Counted from the stretch's first letter, positions 49,839 through 58,490 are shown. The stretch: 64,000 nucleotides of DNA from Haloplanus sp. XH21 (GCF_023276355.1 NZ_JALLPL010000001.1:2418001-2482000), one strand, 5' to 3'. The notes: generated by a model from the sequence alone, not told the origin. A program made the numbers and translations.

Positions 49839-49878
49839 GGGGTCGGTGGCGCGTCATGCCTGATAAACGTCGGTTCGA

Positions 49879-51180
49879 TCAGCCCTCGGGCGTCGGCGTT
49901 GGTGTCGAGTCAGAGGCGTTCCGCTCCGGGGCCACCACCAGCGGGGGTGTACCGACGGGGACGACGGCGCTGACGTTCCGGTCGCCATCAGCGGCCGTGA
50001 TCGTATACTGCCGGTTGGGCGAGAGCGTCCAGAGAGTGCCGTCGTCGCCGGTGGTGCCGATCGGGGTCGCCGCTCCCGGCCCCGCCGTCATCGAGATGGA
50101 TACATCGGACGGAGAATCGGTGTCGACCTGCGCCTGAACCGGGCCGCCGGGGTACGTGTGGTTCACAGTGAGATGGAGGTCACCGTTCGATCGCTCGACT
50201 CGGCGGTCGACGACCATCGTATCGAGCGGCCGGCGCTGGTGTTCGGCGTAGACGACGCGGGCGTTACTGTCGACGAAGGCGGTCAGATCTCCGCGCCCGT
50301 GGGCGATGCGGACGGGATACGTCTCGCCGCCGCCGAACACCTGCGTCTGTTCGCGGGTCGTGTTCCAGATCACGGGGTAGCTCGTCGCGACGATATCGAG
50401 CGCCGTTTCGAGTTCGATCGGGTCGCCGGCGCCGTTCCGGAGGTCACCGCGGTACGCCTCGCGAAGGTACGCGTCGTCGACGATGGTGGTGAGCGTGACG
50501 CTCTGTGGACCGGTCGCGAGATAGAAGCGGTGAGGGCCGGCCTCGCCACGGAGTACCGACGCGGCGTGGGCGCGGACCGGCCCGGTGAACGCCGAGAGTC
50601 GGTTCCCGATCGAGGCCAGACGACCGCGGTCGATCTCGAAACGGGGCGTCTCCGCGGCCAGTTGTTCGAGCCGACTGCGGCGTTCGCCGAGTTCGTCGGC
50701 GGTGTTCCGGATGCGGACGAGCGAGACGAGCAACTCCTTCTCGGTGTGCTCACCACGATTGTACGCTCGGATAGCCCGGATCTGTTGCTGGTCGAGGTCG
50801 TCGACCGCGGCTTCGAGATCACGGAGCGCCGTCTGGAGGCGGGCACGGCGCATGTCGGTCGTGTTCGCCGCCTCGATGCGTTCGACCATCGCGAGCGTCC
50901 GGAGTCGCTCCGTCGTCGCGTCGGCGGAGAGACCGACGCCGGAGCCGAGATCGACGTACTGTTCGTCGACCGACGACCGATCGACCGACTCCGACGGGAC
51001 GCCGAGGACGTTGATCTGTTGGAGCGGTGTCCGATTACCCTCGGTCTGTGCGACGGCGTCGCTCGGCTCGGTAACGGCCTGAGGAGACGTACCGCGGTCG
51101 ACGGGGAGTCCGCCGACCGGTCCGACCACCGCAGCCGAGAGAAGGAGGAGGGTGGCAACGATGACGGGGAGGGCTCTCAT
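49879..51180 (-). CDS. Secreted/anchored helical protein, DUF7096-like
   Basis: A 433-residue exported protein with an N-terminal signal (VIVATLLLLSAAVVGPVGGL). Residues ~100-175 are a long helical stretch (RLRTLAMVERIEAANTTDMR, ALRDLEAAVDDLDQQQIRAI), then a globular part with beta strands, ending in a Thr/Pro tail (DSTPTPTPEG). It matches my memory of DUF7096-type haloarchaeal proteins, always next to a membrane-bound regulator. The divergent gene at 51309 is such a regulator, so the pair may form a surface-sensing module. Confidence 0.75.
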   Translation of the reverse strand: MRALPVIVATLLLLSAAVVGPVGGLPVDRGTSPQAVTEPSDAVAQTEGNRTPLQQINVLGVPSESVDRSSVDEQYVDLGSGVGLSADATTERLRTLAMVERIEAANTTDMRRARLQTALRDLEAAVDDLDQQQIRAIRAYNRGEHTEKELLVSLVRIRNTADELGERRSRLEQLAAETPRFEIDRGRLASIGNRLSAFTGPVRAHAASVLRGEAGPHRFYLATGPQSVTLTTIVDDAYLREAYRGDLRNGAGDPIELETALDIVATSYPVIWNTTREQTQVFGGGETYPVRIAHGRGDLTAFVDSNARVVYAEHQRRPLDTMVVDRRVERSNGDLHLTVNHTYPGGPVQAQVDTDSPSDVSISMTAGPGAATPIGTTGDDGTLWTLSPNRQYTITAADGDRNVSAVVPVGTPPLVVAPERNASDSTPTPTPEG

Positions 51181-51308
51181 CGGCCGACGGTACAGTCGCC
51201 TGGTACTAAAACCCCGCCTTCCGGCTGCGTCTGACGCCCGCTCACCGCCCGACAGGGGCTCTGTACCGATGGAAAGCGTTTTCCCGTCTCATCGAGATCC
51301 ACGAAGTA

Positions 51309-52436
51309 ATGCGGATTGCCGCGTCCCTCCTCGCCCTTCTGGTCCTCATCAGCGGGATCGTCCCCGCGGTAGCGGCCGTCGACGGCAGTGATGCCGTCGG
51401 CCCCGAGACCGACCCGTCCGCGACCGCCGACCGCCTCACCCTGAATGGACCCGTCGCGAGCATCGACGAGCCCCGTCTCACCGAAATCTACATCGCTCCC
51501 GATCCCGGCGGCGACGCCCGGTGGACCGTCTCGATCAGATACAACCTCTCGTCGGAGACCGATCGCCAAGCGTTCGATCGCTACGGACGGTCGTTCGAGG
51601 ACGGGGACACTGATGTCGGCCTCGACGCCGACTTCTTCCGAGCGCTGGCGGCCGAAGCGAGCGAGTCGACGGCCCGCGAGATGTCGATACGGAACACCGA
51701 CCGCAACGCGACCGTCCGGAACGGCACGGGCGTGATCAGCCTCTCGTTCACGTGGACGAACTTCGTGACGGACACCGAGAACGGCTTCGAGGTGCAGGAC
51801 TCGGTGTTGATGCCCGGCAACCGGACCTGGCTCTCTTCGATCGGTCCGTCACAGCGGCTGATCATCGAGACGCCCGACGAGTACCAGGTGACGGATACAC
51901 GGTTCGGCCTCGATAACGGCTCGGTCGTCATCGACGGCCCCCACACGTTCGAGGAGCCGCTCTCGGTCTCGTACCAGCAGACGGCGACCGAACAGGAGCC
52001 GCCGTGGTCGTTGATCGGCGGCGCGCTCCTGGTCGGTCTCGGGCTCGTCGCCGCCGCCATCTACGCCCGCCGACGGGGTGTCGATACCGAGGTGGTCCCA
52101 TCGCCCACGACGGACGAACCCCGAGAGACCGAGGGCGGCGCAGCGGCCGAGGCGACGGAGGAAGCGACCGGAGACGTGGCCGAAGAAGCGTCCGGAGAGG
52201 CGGAAGAGACCGAATCCGCGGTCGATCCGTCGTTACTCTCGGACGAGGAGCGGGTCGAACACCTCCTCGAACGGAACGGCGGGCGGATGAAGCAGGGACA
52301 GATCGTTCGCGAGACCGGGTGGTCCGACGCCAAAGTGTCCCAGTTGCTCTCGACGATGGCCGACGAGGACCGGATCGAAAAGCTCCGCCTCGGGCGGGAG
52401 AACCTCATCTCCCTGGCCGAGGAGGACGAGTCGTAG
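51309..52436 (+). CDS. Membrane-anchored winged-helix regulator (DUF7345/DUF7343-like)
   Basis: A 375-residue protein in four parts: a signal or membrane segment (ASLLALLVLISGIVPAVAAV), an outside beta-rich domain (~35-225), one transmembrane helix (LIGGALLVGLGLVAAAIYA), and a cytosolic winged helix at the C-terminus (LLERNGGRMKQGQIVRETGW, SDAKVSQLLSTMADEDRIEK). A long acidic linker joins membrane and DNA-binding parts. This is a one-component transmembrane regulator; the outside domain should sense a surface signal. It is divergent from the DUF7096-like gene. Confidence 0.85.
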   Translation: MRIAASLLALLVLISGIVPAVAAVDGSDAVGPETDPSATADRLTLNGPVASIDEPRLTEIYIAPDPGGDARWTVSIRYNLSSETDRQAFDRYGRSFEDGDTDVGLDADFFRALAAEASESTAREMSIRNTDRNATVRNGTGVISLSFTWTNFVTDTENGFEVQDSVLMPGNRTWLSSIGPSQRLIIETPDEYQVTDTRFGLDNGSVVIDGPHTFEEPLSVSYQQTATEQEPPWSLIGGALLVGLGLVAAAIYARRRGVDTEVVPSPTTDEPRETEGGAAAEATEEATGDVAEEASGEAEETESAVDPSLLSDEERVEHLLERNGGRMKQGQIVRETGWSDAKVSQLLSTMADEDRIEKLRLGRENLISLAEEDES

Positions 52437-52487
52437 ATCCGGCAGATAGCGTCACGTACTTGCCTCGCCCGTCCCTTCCACCGGCCG

Positions 52488-53330
52488 ATGGAGTATCTGG
52501 ACCGTCGGGTCGGCCTCGTGAACGACCGGCTGGAGTCGATCATCGAGGCGGTCGAACCGCCGGAGCTGCAGGCGGAACTCGAACACGTCGCGCTCGCGGG
52601 CGGCAAGCGGGTCAGGCCGGCGGTGACGGTGTTGACCTGCGAGGCCGTCGGCGGCGACCCGGCCGACGCCGTCGATTTCGCGGTCGGCGTCGAACTCGTT
52701 CACAACGCGTCGCTGGTGATCGACGACATCATCGACCGATCCGACGTGCGCCGCGGCACCCCGAGCGCGTGGGCGGCGTTCGGCTACGGCCCAGCCATCG
52801 TCGCCAGTGACGGTCTCCTCGGCGAGGCGTTCGCCCTCTTTTCCGGCAACGAGCGCGCGATGCGAATCGTCGCCGAAGCGATGGTCGAACTCGGCGAGGG
52901 TGAGGCGACGGAACTCGTCTCCCAGCCGACGTCGGAGGCGGAGTACATGGAACTCGCCCGCCGGAAGACGGGCGTGCTCTTCCGAGCGGCGGCGGAACTC
53001 GGCGCGGTCGCGGGCGGCGCCGACGCGTTCACCGTCGAATCGCTCGGCGACTACGCGGAACGGGTCGGCGTCGCCTTCCAGATCCGGGACGACGTGCTCG
53101 ATGCGACGGCTGAGGCGGCGGATCTCGGCAAGCCGACGGGGCAGGACGCCGAGATGGACCGCCCGTCGGTGGTGCAGGTGACGGATCTCTCACCCGAGGC
53201 GGCGAACGAGCGCGCGCGACGCGAATCGGAGCGGGCGCTCTCCGCGCTGTCGGCCGCCGAAACCGGTGACGTCGACGCGATGGAGTATCTCGAAGACCTC
53301 GCGGAGTTCGTCGTCGTCCGCGAGCGCTAG
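52488..53330 (+). CDS. Isoprenyl diphosphate synthase (GGPP/FPP type)
   Basis: A 280-residue trans-prenyltransferase. GGKRVRPAVTVLTCEAVGG binds diphosphate, DDIIDRSDVRRGTP is the first Asp-rich motif, and FQIRDDVLDATAEAADLGKP the second. It condenses IPP with allylic diphosphates to give chains such as geranylgeranyl diphosphate for archaeal lipids. Downstream of mevalonate (hmgA at 41151) in pathway terms. The stop shares CTAG with the convergent DUF373 gene. Confidence 0.92.
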   Translation: MEYLDRRVGLVNDRLESIIEAVEPPELQAELEHVALAGGKRVRPAVTVLTCEAVGGDPADAVDFAVGVELVHNASLVIDDIIDRSDVRRGTPSAWAAFGYGPAIVASDGLLGEAFALFSGNERAMRIVAEAMVELGEGEATELVSQPTSEAEYMELARRKTGVLFRAAAELGAVAGGADAFTVESLGDYAERVGVAFQIRDDVLDATAEAADLGKPTGQDAEMDRPSVVQVTDLSPEAANERARRESERALSALSAAETGDVDAMEYLEDLAEFVVVRER

Positions 53331-54442
53331 GTCGGGTCGACGCCCGTCGGATACCGCGACTCCGCGACGGCGAAGGTGAGCGTGCTGAGGACGCCCAGCA
53401 GCGTCCCGGCGGTGAGCGCCACCGCGAGTTCAGTGAGGGTGAACGCCGTCACGGCCGGCACGGGCGGCAGGAGGAATCCCGAGACGGCGTGGAGCACGAC
53501 CGCGATGGCGATGACGTAAAACGGGGCGTTCAGATACCGCCATTTGAACCGGTCGGCGAGATACTCGTCGGTCACCTGGCCCAGGCTACTGGTGATGCCC
53601 GCCGCCGCGAACCACCGGATCGCACCGTTGACGAGGGCAGCGATCATCGTCACCGCCGAGGGAGAGCCATCGACGCTCGCCTCGACGGTTTCGAGCGTAC
53701 TGACGCCTTCCGCGCCGCCGACGATCAACAGCGCCGCCGCGACGACGTAGGTGATGATCGTCACGCGGCCGGCGTAGAGCAGGTTCCGAACGCGGTCGGC
53801 TACCTCGTCGACGGTCGACTCGAGGCCGAGCCCTCGGAAGAGGGTGTAGAGCCCGAGGAGCGCGGAGATGAGGCCGAGGACGGCCGCGCCGGGCACGTCG
53901 AAGAACGTCGCGATGGTGACGAAAGGGTAGATCAACAGGAGGATGCCGAGCGGGACGAGAATCGTCCCCCGCGTCTCCGGGTCGGCCAGCACCTGCTTCA
54001 TGGTGTAGTACATGGATTCCAGGTTCTGGGCCTGCCGAACGACCACGCGACGGACGCTGTCGATGGGGACTCGCGACCGGATGACGGGCAAGACGGATTC
54101 GTCCTGTGCGCCGTCGGTGATGACGACGGCGCGCACGGGTTCGCCGGTCGAGAGGCCCGCGAGCACCGTATCGATTTCGTCGCCGACAGCGCGGGTGGCC
54201 CGCACCTCGCTCCCCTGGAGTCCGGTGACGGCGGCCACCTCCACCTCCTCGGAGTCGGATTCGCGGAGGTCGTCGAGGACGTGCAACCCCTGGAACATGA
54301 CGTTCACGTCGGAGTCCTCGGGATCGGCCGTCGCGAGGGCGACGGCGGCGTCCCTCACGGCGTCGCGGCCGACGACCGGCGTCTCGAGACCGGTCTTACG
54401 GCCGAGGTCGTCGTCGAGGTCGACACAGAGCACCAGGAGCAC
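53327..54442 (-). CDS. DUF373 family membrane protein
   Basis: A 371-residue protein. The N-terminal ~135 residues are soluble (LLVLCVDLDDDLGRKTGLET with Asp-rich start, then VRAVVITDGAQDESVLPVIR and SRVPIDSVRRVVVRQAQNL), and the rest has about six membrane helices. This matches archaeal DUF373, a membrane protein of unknown function. The Asp cluster could bind metal. It is often found near core metabolic genes in archaea. Confidence 0.88.
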   Translation of the reverse strand: MLLVLCVDLDDDLGRKTGLETPVVGRDAVRDAAVALATADPEDSDVNVMFQGLHVLDDLRESDSEEVEVAAVTGLQGSEVRATRAVGDEIDTVLAGLSTGEPVRAVVITDGAQDESVLPVIRSRVPIDSVRRVVVRQAQNLESMYYTMKQVLADPETRGTILVPLGILLLIYPFVTIATFFDVPGAAVLGLISALLGLYTLFRGLGLESTVDEVADRVRNLLYAGRVTIITYVVAAALLIVGGAEGVSTLETVEASVDGSPSAVTMIAALVNGAIRWFAAAGITSSLGQVTDEYLADRFKWRYLNAPFYVIAIAVVLHAVSGFLLPPVPAVTAFTLTELAVALTAGTLLGVLSTLTFAVAESRYPTGVDPT

Positions 54443-54522
54443 GACAGGACGTAGGTCCGCTGACTATTTTTGCTTTCGGGAGCCCCCCGAACGCTTTTGC
54501 GGCCCACGACGTATGGGAGCGC

Positions 54523-55029
54523 ATGACAGACAGTGACCTCCGCGAGACACAGGCGCCGCTGAAAGAGACGTACGAGGCCGATCCCGAGGCGGCACAGATC
54601 ACCTTGACGGCGACGGGCGCCGAAGCCGCGGACGCGACGGCCTGTAGCGTCGAGGTCGGCGAAGCGATGTACGAAGCCGAACTCCACGAGGGGGCCGGCG
54701 GGTCGGGGACTGCGGCCTGTTCGGGCGACCTGCTGTTGGGGGCGCTGGCGGCGTGTGCACAACTGACCGCGCAGGCAGTCATCGAGAACTTCGGCGTCGA
54801 CGCCGCGGTGTCGGTCGCCGTCGAGGGCGACCTGGACCTCCGGGGGACGATGGGCGTCGCAGACGTGCCCGTCGGCTTTCAGGACATCCGCCTCGACGTG
54901 ACGCTTTCGGGGGATCTGGACCCCGAGACGGCGGCGTCGATCCGGGACGCGACCGAGCGCTACTGCGTGGTCTACCGGACGCTCGTCGAGTCGCCGGACG
55001 TAACTCCCGAGTGGACGTTCGAAGGATGA
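54523..55029 (+). CDS. OsmC family protein
   Basis: A 168-residue OsmC/Ohr-fold protein with two reactive cysteines placed as in the family: the first near GSGTAACSGDLLLGALAACA (two Cys about 10 apart) and a second in TERYCVVYRTLVES. OsmC proteins reduce organic hydroperoxides. The N-terminal ~45 residues contain an extra conserved ATACSVEVGEAMYEAELHEG. It is a cytosolic stress protein. Confidence 0.87.
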   Translation: MTDSDLRETQAPLKETYEADPEAAQITLTATGAEAADATACSVEVGEAMYEAELHEGAGGSGTAACSGDLLLGALAACAQLTAQAVIENFGVDAAVSVAVEGDLDLRGTMGVADVPVGFQDIRLDVTLSGDLDPETAASIRDATERYCVVYRTLVESPDVTPEWTFEG

Positions 55030-55030
55030 G

Positions 55031-55115
55031 CGCCGAGGATGAGATTTGAACTCATGTGTCCTGACGGACAGTTGCTCTCGAAGCAACCGCCTTGGCCGGG
55101 CTAGGCTACCTCGGC
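55031..55115 (-). tRNA. tRNA-Ser (anticodon CGA)
   Basis: On the minus strand the acceptor GCCGAGG pairs with CCTCGGC. The anticodon stem GTTGC/GCAAC encloses TTCGAGA giving anticodon CGA. A long variable arm (GTCC-GTCA-GGAC) marks a class II tRNA, and T arm ATGAG-TTCAAAT-CTCAT is complete. Discriminator G. No intron and no encoded CCA. Confidence 0.95.
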
Positions 55116-55203
55116 TCAGTTCGAACTGGGAGTGCGGGAGTTTAATCGGTTTCGGTTCCCCGCTGTCCCGCGGATTGAAGTCGGCGGAGACCCAGCGGGA
55201 AGC

Positions 55204-55647
55204 ATGGCGACCATCGACACGGCAGTCAACGCGATCCATCTGCTGTTCGCGGGGTTGTGGGCCGGAAGCGTCATCTTCGTCGCATTCGGGGTGTTGCCGA
55301 CCGCGCGAGACGGGGGGTTCGACGCCGGACCTCTCACCGACCTGATCGGCCGGTTCCGACTCGGCTCGCGGATCGCGTCGCTGGTGCTGTTTCTCACCGG
55401 TGGCCACCTCGCGGCGGCGCGATACACGTCCGAGACGCTCGTGGGGTCGAGCCGTGGCCATCTCGTCATCGGGATGGTGCTGCTGTGGCTCGCGCTGACC
55501 GGACTGGTCGAAGTCGGGTCGGGACGGCTCGCCGACGGCCTCAACAATCGGCAGGTGCGGGGGCCGGCGCGGAACGCGACGCCGTTTTTCCAGGCCGCGA
55601 GCGTCGCCGCCATCGGCCTGCTCGTTCTCGGCGGCATCCTGCTCTGA
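55204..55647 (+). CDS. CopD-like membrane protein
   Basis: A 147-residue membrane protein with four helices (AIHLLFAGLWAGSVIFVAFG, RIASLVLFLTGGHLAAARY, LVIGMVLLWLALTGLVEV, AASVAAIGLLVLGGILL). The first helix with HLLFAGLWAGS and its His resembles the CopD/YndJ copper-transport fold, so a metal role is possible but weak. ATG 55204 follows the tRNA-Ser promoter region. Confidence 0.72.
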   Translation: MATIDTAVNAIHLLFAGLWAGSVIFVAFGVLPTARDGGFDAGPLTDLIGRFRLGSRIASLVLFLTGGHLAAARYTSETLVGSSRGHLVIGMVLLWLALTGLVEVGSGRLADGLNNRQVRGPARNATPFFQAASVAAIGLLVLGGILL

Positions 55648-55704
55648 GCGGGATCGCGGGAGAGATTCGACCGGGCGCAGCTAATATACAGCCAGGTGAG
55701 GAAC

Positions 55705-55735
55705 GGATATATCGTCTGACAAAAGTATAATATCC
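55705..55735. promoter_or_regulatory. Inverted repeat over the promoter of the RHH regulator
   Basis: GGATAT (55705-55710) and ATATCC (55730-55735) are inverted with 19 nt between, and the right arm overlaps a strong TATA box GTATAATATCC that is ~27 nt before the ATG at 55757. A second AT-rich site TAATATAC lies just upstream. This is where the encoded RHH protein could bind to control itself. Confidence 0.45.
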
Positions 55736-55756
55736 TTCACGTGGACTACCATCCGT

Positions 55757-56191
55757 ATGGTCAAGAGTACGGTCCGTTTTCCCGAATCGGTCGTGAGGGA
55801 GATCGAATCGCTCGTCGATGACGGCCGATTCGAGAGCAAATCCGAGTTCTATCGCTTCTCTACGGACTACGTTCTGAATCAGGTCCTCGACGACTACGAC
55901 CCGGAAACCATCGATTACGAGCAGATCAAAGCGGAGGTGATGCCGGACGGCGAGCGGCGGCTTGGTACCGACGAGGAGACGGAGCACCCGCCGTTTCCGG
56001 AGTCCGTCGCGCTGGTTCGGAAGTTCGCCCTCCGAGGCAAGTTCGCCGACGCCGAGGATTTCATCGACCACCAGTACACGGCGGGCGACCGACACGCCAT
56101 CCTCCTCGAAGAGATCCTTCGCCTGTATCGGGCGGACGCGGACGCGCTGCCGGAACAGTCCCACCACCCACAGTCGGGGGACGCCGAGTAA
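55757..56191 (+). CDS. Ribbon-helix-helix regulator (CdrL-like candidate)
   Basis: A 144-residue protein. Residues 1-45 (MVKSTVRFPESVVREIESLV, GRFESKSEFYRFSTDYVLNQ) form a ribbon-helix-helix DNA-binding domain. The rest is a helical acidic domain with PPFPESVALVRKFALRGKFAD and FIDHQYTAGDRHAIL. The layout (RHH plus longer C-terminal part) recalls CdrL, a partner of the haloarchaeal division regulator CdrS, but identity is not shown. A palindrome over its promoter hints at self-control. Confidence 0.78.
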   Translation: MVKSTVRFPESVVREIESLVDDGRFESKSEFYRFSTDYVLNQVLDDYDPETIDYEQIKAEVMPDGERRLGTDEETEHPPFPESVALVRKFALRGKFADAEDFIDHQYTAGDRHAILLEEILRLYRADADALPEQSHHPQSGDAE

Positions 56192-56200
56192 CGCGGCCGG

Positions 56201-56467
56201 ATGCCCACCCCCATCGACGCCTCGCGGGAGCGGACCTGCGTCAGATGCAACACCCAGTTCACCGAGCGTGCGGGACGACTCACCCGAATCTGTGATCGGT
56301 GCCGGCGGCGCACACCGGACGCCCACGACGCCACCGCCGACGGGACCGTCGTGGGCCGCCGCCGCGAACGGACCTGCATCCGCTGTGACTCCGGCTTCAC
56401 CGAGGGGTCGGGCGAGATTTCTCGCCTCTGTCCGGCCTGTGACTCCGATCACGTCCTGCTGGAGTGA
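56201..56467 (+). CDS. Tandem zinc-ribbon protein
   Basis: An 88-residue protein with an internal duplication. RERTCVRCNTQFTERAGRLT then RICDRC (residues ~10-36), and RERTCIRCDSGFTEGSGEIS then RLCPAC (residues ~56-80), give eight cysteines for two zinc ions. Linker residues are basic and Asp-rich. It lies 9 nt after the RHH gene, so it is likely in the same transcript. Zinc ribbons of this size often help transcription or RNA processing. Confidence 0.8.
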   Translation: MPTPIDASRERTCVRCNTQFTERAGRLTRICDRCRRRTPDAHDATADGTVVGRRRERTCIRCDSGFTEGSGEISRLCPACDSDHVLLE

Positions 56468-56474
56468 GGAGACG

Positions 56475-56765
56475 TTAGCGGTAGGAGGTGCGCAGAATGT
56501 CAGCGACGGCGACGAGGGCAACGCCGACGGTAGCGGCGAGGCTGCCACCGACGGCGACGCCCGTCTTCACCAGCGTCCGGACGGCGGAACAGGAGAGTTC
56601 CAGACTCTCCGACCCCGACGCACCGACGACCATGGTCGCCTCGGGACCGCCACCGCAGGAGACGAGAAAGCCGACGGCCGCGCCGGTGATCAGATAGAGG
56701 AGGATCGGTACGAGTATCGTCACGCCGAGGAGGGCGCCGAGCCAGCCCAACACGTCTCGATACAT
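56475..56765 (-). CDS. Small two-span membrane protein
   Basis: A 96-residue protein with two membrane segments (LGALLGVTILVPILLYLITG and VAVGGSLAATVGVALVAVAD). The loop between them has two Cys (LVSCGGG and ELSCSAV) that might form a disulfide outside the cell. Function is unknown. It faces away from the DUF7331-like micro-protein gene at 56862 across a 96-nt promoter region. Confidence 0.65.
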   Translation of the reverse strand: MYRDVLGWLGALLGVTILVPILLYLITGAAVGFLVSCGGGPEATMVVGASGSESLELSCSAVRTLVKTGVAVGGSLAATVGVALVAVADILRTSYR

Positions 56766-56837
56766 GCGCCGACCAATCACGGCCGGATACAAAGGCGTCG
56801 CGGTCGGCACGGATGATCGGAACCGGATCCTTTTTAT

Positions 56838-56853
56838 TTTAGGTCCCCCTAAA
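56838..56853. promoter_or_regulatory. Iron-box-like palindrome (DtxR-family type)
   Basis: TTTAGGTCCCCCTAAA has 6-bp inverted arms with 4 nt between. The inner TTAGG-N4-CCTAA form matches, as I recall, the site used by haloarchaeal DtxR/Idr-type iron regulators. It overlaps the end of a TATA-like TTTTTATTTT and lies just before the ATG at 56862. Binding here would block the micro-protein gene. Confidence 0.5.
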
Positions 56854-56861
56854 CACTTGCA

Positions 56862-57029
56862 ATGCCAACCGGAACGCGGTCACAAGCGGACGACGAAGGG
56901 GAGCCGTCGCCGCCCGAGACGCCGACGGTGTCGGTCTGCGAGAGCTGTCCCGGTCGAACGGTCTTCATCGAATCCGGTAACACGGACGGCTGGATCGCCA
57001 GCGATCTAACGGTCGAACCGACGCAGTAA
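56862..57029 (+). CDS. Micro-protein with CESC motif, DUF7331-like
   Basis: A 55-residue acidic protein. The first 20 residues are Gly/Ser/Pro/Glu-rich and disordered. SVCESCPGRTVFIESGNTDG then WIASDLTVE is a conserved small domain with one CxxC pair, recalling DUF7331. A TATA box (TTTTTATTTT) and an iron-box-like palindrome lie right before the ATG, so iron may control it. Role unknown. Confidence 0.7.
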   Translation: MPTGTRSQADDEGEPSPPETPTVSVCESCPGRTVFIESGNTDGWIASDLTVEPTQ

Positions 57030-57180
57030 CCGCCGAGACGTTCTGCGTGCCGTCTCCCGCCCGTGACGGACGACACGAGTGGTCTCCGAGAGTGCGGATG
57101 TCTCGATCATCCGGAGTTCGATGACGGTGCCCCGAAAGACAGTAAGGAGTGGGAGCCTGCGCTCGTAACAGGATCGAGTC

Positions 57181-58365
57181 GTGTCCAGAACTCGTAGCCG
57201 CGTGGCGCTCGCGGCCGTCGTGTACGTCGTCTTGCTCGCGCAGGTACTCCTCTATCCCGGCATCGATACGCTCGTCGCCGCCCTCGGTGCCGGCACGGCA
57301 CTCGACGGGAGCATGTGGTTTCTGACGGCCGAGTTCGCCGCGTTCGTCGCCTTCGCCATCCCCTGGGGGGCCGCGAGCGACGCCGCCGGGCGGCGGGTGC
57401 CCTTCGTCGCGGCGGGCGCCCTCCTCGGCGGCCTGGGCTACGCGTCGCTCGCCCTCCTGCCGACGTTCGGAGAGCCCTCGTTCGGGGTCGTCCTCGCGCT
57501 TCGCGTCCTGCAGGGCGGGGCGACGGTCGGGGCGTTCTCGCTCGCGATGACGATGCTCATGGACCTGGAGGGCTCACACGGGCGGAACATGGGCGCCGCC
57601 GGCATCGCCATCGGTCTCGGGACGGCGACGGGCGCGCCGCTCGGGGGCGTCCTCTACGAACTCGGGGCATTGGTTCCGTTGGCCGTGGCGAGCGGCCTCT
57701 TCGTCGCCGTCGCCGCCGTCGTCCCGTTCGTCGTCGGCGAGGGAATCGAGGTCCGGGAACGAACGCGGTCGCCGTTCGACGGCCTCCGTCGCACGCCGGA
57801 ACTCGGCCTCCCGTACGTGTTCGGCTTCGTCGACCGCCTGACTGCCGGATTCTTCTCTCTCGTCGGCACGCTGTATTTCCGGACGATCTTCGGGTTGAGT
57901 CCGGCCGCGACCGGACTGACGCTGGCGCTGTTTTTCGCTCCCTTCGCCCTCCTGCAGTACCCCTTCGGCGTCGTCTCTGACCGGATCGGACGGACCCTCC
58001 CCATCGTGGCGGGGTCAACGCTGTACGGCGGTGCCGTGATCCTCGTCGGCGCCGTGCCGACGGTCCGGGCCGCACAGGCGTCGATGGTGCTCGTCGGCGT
58101 CCTCGGCGCGCTCATGGTCCCGGCGACGATGGCGCTCGTGACGGACCTCGCAGACCCGTCACAGCGGGGCGTCGCGATGGCGGGGTTCAACATCTTCGGC
58201 AGTCTGGGCTTTCTCGCCGGCATCCTCGTCGGCGGGTTCGCCGCCGATGCGTACGGCTATCCGACGGCGTTTCTCCTCGTCGGCTGCCTCGAACTGGCGG
58301 TGGTGGCGGCGACGATCCCCGCCTTCCTCCGACTCGACGTCGACACCCTCAGCGAAGGCGTATGA
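57181..58365 (+). CDS. MFS transporter
   Basis: A 394-residue protein with 12 predicted helices starting at GTG 57181. ASDAAGRRVPFVAAGALLGG is the MFS loop 2-3 motif; GVVSDRIGRTLPIVAGSTLY its repeat in the second half. VLQGGATVGAFSLAMTMLMD is also typical. It resembles drug/sugar exporters of the DHA group; the substrate is unknown. The start is chosen because MSRTRSRVALAAVVY opens the first helix. Confidence 0.85.
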   Translation: MSRTRSRVALAAVVYVVLLAQVLLYPGIDTLVAALGAGTALDGSMWFLTAEFAAFVAFAIPWGAASDAAGRRVPFVAAGALLGGLGYASLALLPTFGEPSFGVVLALRVLQGGATVGAFSLAMTMLMDLEGSHGRNMGAAGIAIGLGTATGAPLGGVLYELGALVPLAVASGLFVAVAAVVPFVVGEGIEVRERTRSPFDGLRRTPELGLPYVFGFVDRLTAGFFSLVGTLYFRTIFGLSPAATGLTLALFFAPFALLQYPFGVVSDRIGRTLPIVAGSTLYGGAVILVGAVPTVRAAQASMVLVGVLGALMVPATMALVTDLADPSQRGVAMAGFNIFGSLGFLAGILVGGFAADAYGYPTAFLLVGCLELAVVAATIPAFLRLDVDTLSEGV

Positions 58366-58490
58366 TACCGGCGGCGGCACCTGTTCCAAGATAGTCACCA
58401 CGCCGAGTGGCTGTATCGACGGACAGCTGGCAGTATGAGTCGGCGCCGTCACGGCGAACACATATGTTGATCGGCCGACGAACGGGCCGT

